Positions 1 to 4,080 of a DNA stretch of 6,043 bases are shown here, one piece after another. The DNA is taken from positions 1 through 6,043 of the forward strand of contig VBHW01000027.1 of the NCBI GenBank assembly GCA_005881055.1, read 5' to 3'. The notes below the pieces were generated by a model. It was given only the letters and a program-made list of their open reading frames with translations, did no database searches and was not told the DNA's origin. The first letter of the stretch is position 1. The number at the start of each line of letters is the position of its first letter. The translations under genes were made by a program, and so were the position numbers. Source of the DNA: Chloroflexota bacterium. Its GTDB lineage: Bacteria; Chloroflexota; Limnocylindria; Limnocylindrales; CSP1-4.

Positions 1-156
1 AACGGCGACGGTCGGCATGCCGGCCCGTGCGCGCGATCGCGAGGGAGCGCAGGCACGACCCGACAACGCGGCGCCGAAGGATGGCCTCGCGGGTGGCGCG
101 CACTGTGCGGCGGAGGCGCGCGCGGTGTCAAGCCGCGGGTCGGACGGCGGGACGGC

Positions 157-162
157 TAGACT
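157..162 (+). promoter_or_regulatory. -10 box of a leaderless promoter for the cupredoxin gene
   Basis: The hexamer TAGACT lies 7 nt before the GTG at 170. The ten bases CGGCTAGACT at 153-162 are identical to those before the BtuF-like gene (1180-1189). No -35 box is recognisable about 17 nt upstream. The spacing would put the transcription start at or within a base or two of the GTG, so the mRNA would have no leader. This is inferred from the recurring motif and spacing; transcription start mapping would settle it. Confidence 0.55.
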
Positions 163-169
163 CGTGGCG

Positions 170-694
170 GTGGCACCCGACACCGTCCCTGCCGTCGCTC
201 GCCGGGCGCGGCTGCCGCGCCTCCGGCTGGCCCTCGTGATCGTGGTCGCCACCGCGCTCGCCGCGTGCGAGGGGACGGCCATCACGACGCCCCGGCCCAC
301 GGCCGGCACCCTCGCGCGGCCCCGCGAGGTGAACCTCATCGCCCGTGAGTATGCGTACAGCCCGGCCACCCTCGACGTCGTCCCCGGCGAGACCATCGTC
401 CTGCATGTCGTCAACGCCGGGCTCGACATCCACGAGGCGATCATCGGACCGGCCGCCACGCAGGACGCCTGGGAGTCGGCCGAGCAGGCGACGGCCGGCG
501 CACCACCCGGCCCGACGCCGGCCGTGAGCGTGCCCGCCGGCGTCGAAGGGCTCCGGCTCGTCGTCCGCTCCGGCGAGCGCGCCGACGCCACGTGGAATGT
601 GCCGGCCGACATCGATGGGTTCGTCGTCGGATGCCACATCCCGGGCCACTGGGCGAAGGGCATGTCCATCCCGCTCCGGGCCGCCAGTCCCTGA
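170..694 (+). CDS. Cupredoxin-domain (blue copper) lipoprotein
   Basis: Predicted 174-residue exported electron-transfer or copper-binding protein. Residues about 10-33 form an arginine-rich n-region, a hydrophobic core and a lipobox ending Leu-Ala-Ala-Cys, with Cys33 as the lipidation site. A cupredoxin fold spans about 54-170. The likely type 1 copper ligands are His88 (in DIHEAIIG) and Cys155, His160 and Met165 in GCHIPGHWAKGM. The C-x4-H-x4-M spacing is that known from rusticyanin and sulfocyanin rather than the shorter plastocyanin or amicyanin loops. About 66 residues separate the first His from the Cys, including a Pro/Ala-rich stretch near 105-120. The open frame extends back to an ATG at 17, but GTG 170 is preferred: it directly follows a -10-like box and places a normal signal peptide at the N-terminus. 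GTG 164 is also possible. The electron partner is unknown; the downstream ferredoxin is cytosolic and not an obvious partner. Confidence 0.8.
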   Translation: MAPDTVPAVARRARLPRLRLALVIVVATALAACEGTAITTPRPTAGTLARPREVNLIAREYAYSPATLDVVPGETIVLHVVNAGLDIHEAIIGPAATQDAWESAEQATAGAPPGPTPAVSVPAGVEGLRLVVRSGERADATWNVPADIDGFVVGCHIPGHWAKGMSIPLRAASP

Positions 695-698
695 CGAC

Positions 699-715
699 CG
701 CCGTCGAGCGCGGCG
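699..715 (+). other. Small GC-rich hairpin after the cupredoxin gene
   Basis: CGCCG (699-703) can pair with CGGCG (711-715) around a 7-nt loop, starting 4 nt after the cupredoxin stop codon. A pyrimidine-rich stretch with one T3 run follows at 729-737. It could be a weak terminator or mRNA-end structure, but the stem is only 5 bp and there is no proper U-tract, so chance is a fair explanation in DNA this GC-rich. Confidence 0.2.
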
Positions 716-721
716 CGGTGG

Positions 722-730
722 TGATACGCT
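722..730 (+). promoter_or_regulatory. Possible extended -10 promoter for the ferredoxin gene
   Basis: TGATACGCT fits an extended -10 pattern (TGn followed by TAnnnT, with TACGCT at 725-730) in otherwise G+C-dominated sequence. No clear -35 box is visible. A start shortly downstream would give a leader of about 90-95 nt before the ferredoxin ATG at 831, unlike the leaderless arrangement of neighbouring genes. The match is weak, at 3 of 6 bases to the -10 consensus. Confidence 0.3.
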
Positions 731-816
731 CCTTTCCTCGTGGGGACGCCTGCACAAGCGGCCCGCACGAGCACCTTGGACACGTACGAGGCCTGACCGG
801 CGAGGCGGGCAGGCGC

Positions 817-824
817 AGAGGAGA
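817..824 (+). promoter_or_regulatory. Ribosome binding site of the ferredoxin gene
   Basis: AGAGGAGA is a good Shine-Dalgarno match ending 6 nt before the ATG at 831. It fixes that start over the upstream in-frame codons, which lie inside the cupredoxin gene. It is the only strong site of this kind in the window, consistent with a highly translated small electron carrier. Confidence 0.75.
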
Positions 825-830
825 CCGTTC

Positions 831-1118
831 ATGGCCTACGTCATCGCCGAGCCGTGCATCGACGTCCTCGACATCTCGTGCGTCTCCGTGTGTCCGGTCG
901 ACTGCATCCACTACGAAGAGGGCGTCGACCGGAAGCTGTTCATCGACCCCAACGAGTGCATCGACTGCGGCGCGTGCGAGCCCGAGTGCCCGGTCAACGC
1001 GATCTTCCCCGAGGAGTCGCTGCCGGCCGAGTGGGCGAACTACACCCAGATCGACGCCGTCTGGTTCACGGACAGGGCAGCCGCCCGAACGTCTGTCGAC
1101 GAGCTGAAGCCCCGCTGA
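831..1118 (+). CDS. fdxA: 7Fe-8S ferredoxin (FdxA type)
   Basis: Predicted 95-residue cytosolic electron carrier with one [3Fe-4S] and one [4Fe-4S] cluster, giving or taking electrons from oxidoreductases and reductases. The N-terminal motif is C9-x7-C17-x3-C21-P rather than C-x2-C-x2-C-x3-C-P, the mark of the seven-iron family. The second motif is complete (C43-x2-C46-x2-C49-x3-C53-P). By analogy with Azotobacter FdI, C9, C17 and C53 should bind the 3Fe cluster, and C21, C43, C46 and C49 the 4Fe cluster; C25 matches the free cysteine next to the cluster in that protein. The segment after C53 (VNAIFPEESLPAEW) is typical of the short actinobacterial and Thermus-like ferredoxins. It is followed by a roughly 20-residue tail rich in Ala, Asp and Arg. 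The start is fixed by a strong ribosome binding site. The gene stands alone between two others with separate promoters, so its redox partners cannot be read from context. Confidence 0.93.
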   Translation: MAYVIAEPCIDVLDISCVSVCPVDCIHYEEGVDRKLFIDPNECIDCGACEPECPVNAIFPEESLPAEWANYTQIDAVWFTDRAAARTSVDELKPR

Positions 1119-1134
1119 GCGCCGGCTGACCCCG

Positions 1135-1153
1135 CGCCGAGCGATCCTCGGCG
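1135..1153 (+). terminator. Hairpin after the ferredoxin gene, possible terminator
   Basis: CGCCGAG (1135-1141) and CTCGGCG (1147-1153) form a perfect 7-bp stem around a CGATC loop, 16 nt after the ferredoxin stop. No U-tract follows (the next bases are GCGCGAAAGGG), so it is not a classical intrinsic terminator. It could act as a U-less terminator, as described in some high-GC bacteria, or stabilise the 3' end of the mRNA. Confidence 0.4.
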
Positions 1154-1161
1154 GCGCGAAA

Positions 1162-1180
1162 GGGCCCGGAGAGAGGGCCC
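1162..1180. promoter_or_regulatory. GGGCCC dyad just upstream of the BtuF-like promoter
   Basis: Two copies of the palindrome GGGCCC (1162-1167 and 1175-1180) are separated by the purine-only spacer GGAGAGA. They end 3 nt before the -10-like TAGACT and cover the region where a -35 box would be expected. They could form a 6-bp hairpin, or be a two-site operator with 13-bp spacing. A regulatory role is inferred from position only. Confidence 0.3.
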
Positions 1181-1183
1181 GGC

Positions 1184-1189
1184 TAGACT
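1184..1189 (+). promoter_or_regulatory. -10 box of a leaderless promoter for the BtuF-like gene
   Basis: TAGACT ends 6 nt before the ATG at 1196, and no Shine-Dalgarno sequence precedes that ATG. The ten-base block CGGCTAGACT is repeated exactly before the cupredoxin gene. The spacing predicts transcription starting at or very near the ATG. Confidence 0.6.
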
Positions 1190-1195
1190 TCCAGC

Positions 1196-2125
1196 ATGCG
1201 CATCGTCTCCCTGTTGCCGTCCGCGACCGAGATCGTCTGCGCTCTCGGGCTGAGCCGCCAGCTCGTGGGCGTCACCCACGAGTGCGACTGGCCACGCGAG
1301 GCGATCGGCAAGCCGGTGATGACACGGCCGACGCTCGACCTGCACGCCGCGTCGAACCGGGCGATCGACCGGCGGGTCCAGGCGGCCGTCGAGGCCGGAA
1401 CGGCCCTCTACGAGATCGACGAGGATGCCCTTCGTGCCGCCCGGCCGGACCTCATCATCAGCCAGCAGCTCTGCACGGTCTGCGCGCCGCACCACGCCTC
1501 GGTCCAGGAGCTCGCCCGGTCGATCAGCCCGGACATCACCGTCATCTCACTCGACCCGACGAGCCTCGAGGGCATCTTCAACTCGATCAGCACGGTCGGC
1601 GCGATGACCGAGACCGAGTCGAAGGCGCTCGGCGTCCTCGCCCGGCTCCGCGGCCGCCTCGGCCGGATCGAGCAGCGCGTCGAGAAGGCGAAGGCCAGCG
1701 GGTTCCGGCCGCTCCGGGTGGTCGGGCTCGAGTGGCTCGATCCTCCGTTCGTCGTGGGCCACTGGGTGCCCGAGCAGATCAGGCGAGCCGGCGGCTGGGA
1801 CCTCCTCGGCCACGAGGGCGAGCCTGCGGTGCGAACGACGTGGGCGGCGATCCGCGACGTCGAGCCGGACATGCTCCTGCTCATGCCCTGCGGCTACCAC
1901 CTCGCCGAGACCGTGCGCGAGTTCGGCCGGATGCGCCGCCCGCCGTTCTGGTCGGATATCGTCGCCGTCCAGCGCCACAACGTCATCGCCCTCGACGGGT
2001 CGGCGTACTTCAGCCGGCCGGGGCCGCGGGTCGTCGACGGAATCACGATGCTCGCGGAGATCTTCGACCCGAACCGGTTCGTCGACGTCGCCCCGCCGAT
2101 GTCCTGGGAGCCGATCCCGGTCTGA
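1196..2125 (+). CDS. BtuF-like cobalamin/periplasmic-binding-fold protein without signal peptide
   Basis: Predicted 309-residue protein of the BtuF/FepB-type periplasmic-binding family (COG0614 kind), usually annotated as cobalamin-binding protein. Family features are the N-terminal RIVSLLPSATEIVCALGL, then LVGVTHECDWP (residues 23-33), the first-lobe segment SQQLCTVCA (about 89-97) and the second-lobe start GLEWLDPPFVVGHWVPE (177-193). The protein begins directly with the first beta strand: there is no signal peptide, lipobox or upstream extension, and the ATG sits just after a -10 box. It is therefore predicted to be cytosolic, unlike true BtuF. Cysteines at 15, 30, 93 and 96 include a CxxC that might bind metal or be redox-active (inference). 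No ABC permease or ATPase gene is adjacent. The fold assignment is firm; cobalamin as the ligand is only the family default, and haem, another corrinoid or a metal chelate are alternatives. The methyltransferase gene follows after 46 nt and may share its transcript. Confidence 0.82.
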   Translation: MRIVSLLPSATEIVCALGLSRQLVGVTHECDWPREAIGKPVMTRPTLDLHAASNRAIDRRVQAAVEAGTALYEIDEDALRAARPDLIISQQLCTVCAPHHASVQELARSISPDITVISLDPTSLEGIFNSISTVGAMTETESKALGVLARLRGRLGRIEQRVEKAKASGFRPLRVVGLEWLDPPFVVGHWVPEQIRRAGGWDLLGHEGEPAVRTTWAAIRDVEPDMLLLMPCGYHLAETVREFGRMRRPPFWSDIVAVQRHNVIALDGSAYFSRPGPRVVDGITMLAEIFDPNRFVDVAPPMSWEPIPV

Positions 2126-2171
2126 TGCTCCTCGATGGCTGATCCGCGCCTGACGACGACGCGATGACCCC

Positions 2172-3110
2172 GTGATGACCGGCGCCACGGCCTTCCGCGC
2201 GAGCTTCGACTGCCTCTGGTGTGGGACGCCGCATGCGACGCGCGGGCCCGACGACCTCGAGGGCTGGGCGCAGCTCTGCCCGGCATGCCTGGGACGGGCG
2301 GGCGAGAATCCGTTCCTCCGCTTCCGCCTCCGGACCGCGATCGCCGACAGGGCGGCGGCCGGCCGCACGGGAGACACCGCCGCCGCGGCGGCCGTTGCGG
2401 CCGACGAGTCCCCAGTAACGGAACCGGAGACCGGATCGGACCCGATGGTCGCCTACTACGAGGCGCGGGCCCCCGAGTACGACGAGTGGTACCTCCGCCG
2501 CGGTCGCTACGCACGCGGCGCGATCCACGACATGGCCTGGCAGGCGGACCTCGACACGGCGACCGCCTGGCTCGACGCGCTGCCGCTGTCCGGCCGCATC
2601 GTCGAGCTGGCGGCGGGCACCGGCTGGTGGTCGCCGCTGCTCGCGACGAAGGGCGAGCTGTGGTGCACGGACGCGGCATCGGCGCCACTCGACATCGCCC
2701 GCGACCGGCTCGTCGCGCATCGGCTGCGTGCCCACCTCCACGTCCGCGACGCGTGGGCCGAGCCCGACGAACCCGCGGACGCCCTGTTCACCGGGTTCTG
2801 GCTGAGCCACGTCCCGCGGAACCGGCTCGCGGCGTTCCTGGGCATCGCGCGACGGTGGCTCCGGCCGGGCGGCACGTTCGCCTTCATTGACTCGCGGTTC
2901 GACCCGCAGTCCTCCGCCGTCGACAACGAGCCGTCGCAGGACGCGGAGACGAGCGTTCGGCGCCTCAACGACGGGCGGACGTTCACGATCCCCAAGGTGT
3001 TCTACGAGCCGACCGAGCTCGAGTCCGCGCTGCATGCCGCGGGGTTCGCCGACGCGAGCGTCACGACGACGCCGCGCTTCTTCCTCCTCGGCCGGGCGAC
3101 CGCCGCGTAA
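2172..3110 (+). CDS. Zinc-ribbon/class I SAM-dependent methyltransferase fusion
   Basis: Predicted 312-residue protein in two parts. Residues 12-41 contain C14-x2-C17 and C36-x2-C39, a zinc-ribbon-like pair. After an Ala-rich linker (about 60-90), residues 92-312 form a Rossmann-fold methyltransferase. This part has the lead-in YYEARAPEYDEWY, SAM-binding motif I at VELAAGTGWW (144-153), an acidic residue (D167) at the end of strand 2, the motif GFWLSHVP in the substrate/strand-4 region, and LRPGGTFAFID near strand 5. These are features of the Methyltransf_11/25 group, but the methyl acceptor cannot be told. The first codon could be GTG 2172 or the adjacent ATG 2175. Met92 (ATG at 2445) is an internal alternative that would give the catalytic domain alone, but coding character and the cysteine pairs favour the long form. 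No clear promoter or ribosome site is seen; the 46-nt gap suggests co-transcription with the BtuF-like gene. Confidence 0.8.
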   Translation: MMTGATAFRASFDCLWCGTPHATRGPDDLEGWAQLCPACLGRAGENPFLRFRLRTAIADRAAAGRTGDTAAAAAVAADESPVTEPETGSDPMVAYYEARAPEYDEWYLRRGRYARGAIHDMAWQADLDTATAWLDALPLSGRIVELAAGTGWWSPLLATKGELWCTDAASAPLDIARDRLVAHRLRAHLHVRDAWAEPDEPADALFTGFWLSHVPRNRLAAFLGIARRWLRPGGTFAFIDSRFDPQSSAVDNEPSQDAETSVRRLNDGRTFTIPKVFYEPTELESALHAAGFADASVTTTPRFFLLGRATAA

Positions 3111-3126
3111 CACTCTTTCCCGCCTC

Positions 3127-3138
3127 TTCCGCGCGGAA
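3127..3138. promoter_or_regulatory. Perfect 12-bp palindrome TTCCGCGCGGAA
   Basis: A perfect inverted repeat with no spacer lies 16 nt after the methyltransferase stop and about 70 nt before the proC -10 box. The length and A/T-tipped ends suit a dimeric repressor half-site pair. It could instead be part of a 3'-end structure. No regulator gene is nearby to support an operator role. Confidence 0.25.
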
Positions 3139-3169
3139 ACGAGCCCCTCGATGGCGGCGCCGCGGCTTT

Positions 3170-3190
3170 TCCGGCGGCGATCCCGCCGGA
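3170..3190 (+). other. Stem-loop between methyltransferase gene and proC
   Basis: TCCGGCGG (3170-3177) pairs perfectly with CCGCCGGA (3183-3190) around the loop CGATC, the same five loop bases as in the hairpin at 1135-1153. The T4 run (3167-3170) comes before the stem rather than after it, so a classical + strand terminator is unlikely. It lies close to the expected -35 region of the proC promoter. Possible roles are termination of the upstream transcript without a U-tract or an operator; chance is possible at this GC content. Confidence 0.3.
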
Positions 3191-3208
3191 CCGGCCGCCC
3201 CCCGCCGG

Positions 3209-3214
3209 TATACT
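3209..3214 (+). promoter_or_regulatory. -10 box of a leaderless promoter for proC
   Basis: TATACT is a 5-of-6 match to the bacterial -10 consensus in a run of almost pure G+C. It ends 8 nt before the proC ATG at 3223. It is flanked by two CGCCGG copies (3203-3208 and 3215-3220). No ribosome binding site precedes the ATG, consistent with leaderless translation of the proC-peptidase unit. Confidence 0.65.
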
Positions 3215-3222
3215 CGCCGGCG

Positions 3223-4080
3223 ATGTCCCCACTCGCGCAACGCACGATCGCGACGATCGGCTCCGGCGTCATGGCCGAGGCGATGATCGCCGGCCTGCTC
3301 CGGGGCGAGCTGGTCGAGCCGGGGCAGGTCATCGCGAGCCACCCGCGCGCAGATCGGCGCGAGGAGCTCCAGCGCCTGTACGGGATCCGCACGACGGCCT
3401 CGAACCCCGATGCCGTATCGGGCGCGGACGTCGTCCTCCTCGCGCTCAAGCCGCAGATGCTCGGGCGTGTCGGCCGCGAGATCCGGCCCGCGATCCGTCG
3501 CGGCCAGCTCGTCCTCTCGATCATCGCGGGGGCGACGACGACCGCACTGACCGGCATCCTCGGCCACGACCAGGTCGTGCGAAGCATGCCGAACACCCCG
3601 GCCCGCCTCGGCCGCGGCATGACGGTCTGGTACGCGACGCCGGCGACGACCGACGAGCAGCGCGGCCAGGCGAGCGCGCTCCTCCGGGCGCTCGGTCACG
3701 AGATCGAGGTCGACGACGAGAAGTTCGTCGCGATGGCCACGGCCGTCAGCGGCACCGGGCCCACGTACGTGTTCCTCGTCATGGAGGCGCTCATCGACGC
3801 GGCCGTCCACCTGGGCTTCCCGCGCCACGTCGCTCACGACCTCGTCGTCGAGACGCTCGAGGGCAGCACCCACTTCGCGAAGCAGAGTGGCGACCATCCG
3901 GCCGTGCTCCGGAACATGGTGACGTCGCCCGGCGGAACATCGGCTGCAGCCCTTCACGAGCTCGAGTCCGGCCGCCTGCGAACAGTCCTCAGCGAGGCCG
4001 TCTGGGCGGCCTACCGGCGCACCGTCGAGCTTGGGGAGCAGCTCGAGGCCACGCTCGACCAGGAACCCGCCCGCCGGTGA
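3223..4080 (+). CDS. proC: Pyrroline-5-carboxylate reductase
   Basis: Predicted 285-residue cytosolic enzyme that reduces 1-pyrroline-5-carboxylate to L-proline with NAD(P)H, the last step of proline synthesis. The N-terminal Rossmann domain starts TIATIGSGVMAEAMIAGLL, with the dinucleotide-binding G13-x-G15. The ADVVLLALKPQ strand and RSMPNTPA (about 120-127) are family signatures. The C-terminal helical dimer domain carries AVSGTGPTYVF (174-184) and MVTSPGGTSAAAL (232-244), the P5C-binding and active-site loop region. Length matches the family's usual 260-290 residues, so it appears intact. The open frame runs far upstream into the methyltransferase gene, but ATG 3223 matches the family N-terminus and follows a TATACT box. 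The peptidase gene begins within the proC stop codon region, so the two are very likely one operon. Confidence 0.95.
   Translation: MSPLAQRTIATIGSGVMAEAMIAGLLRGELVEPGQVIASHPRADRREELQRLYGIRTTASNPDAVSGADVVLLALKPQMLGRVGREIRPAIRRGQLVLSIIAGATTTALTGILGHDQVVRSMPNTPARLGRGMTVWYATPATTDEQRGQASALLRALGHEIEVDDEKFVAMATAVSGTGPTYVFLVMEALIDAAVHLGFPRHVAHDLVVETLEGSTHFAKQSGDHPAVLRNMVTSPGGTSAAALHELESGRLRTVLSEAVWAAYRRTVELGEQLEATLDQEPARR

Noticed and set aside
32..41. CGCGATCGCG palindrome near the window start
   Set aside because: Ten-base G+C palindromes of this sort are expected by chance here, and no gene start or second copy ties it to a function.
1..163. Possible coding tail or RNA at the left edge
   Set aside because: No family-like protein, ribosome site or RNA structure could be supported; treated as upstream intergenic sequence of the cupredoxin gene.
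597..830. Upstream in-frame extension of the ferredoxin into the cupredoxin gene
   Set aside because: The strong ribosome site at 817-824 and the family N-terminus place the start at 831.
128..832. 234-codon open frame on the minus strand opposite the cupredoxin gene
   Set aside because: The + strand shows a lipobox and copper ligands; the antisense translation is Arg/Gly-rich filler.
2163..2180. Short direct repeat of GATGACC around the methyltransferase start
   Set aside because: Only seven bases, two copies 11 nt apart; explained by chance around the start codon.
2887..3222. Upstream in-frame extension of proC into the methyltransferase gene
   Set aside because: The extension is Arg/Ser-rich and out of frame with the real methyltransferase; ATG 3223 matches the ProC N-terminus and follows a TATACT box.
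2043..3620. 525-codon open frame on the minus strand across the BtuF-like, methyltransferase and proC genes
   Set aside because: It is antisense to three recognisable genes, is Arg/Pro/Gly-rich without family motifs, and reflects the lack of stop codons in high-GC DNA.
3061..3957. 298-codon open frame on the minus strand opposite proC
   Set aside because: Shadow of the well-supported proC gene; charged low-complexity composition with no motifs.
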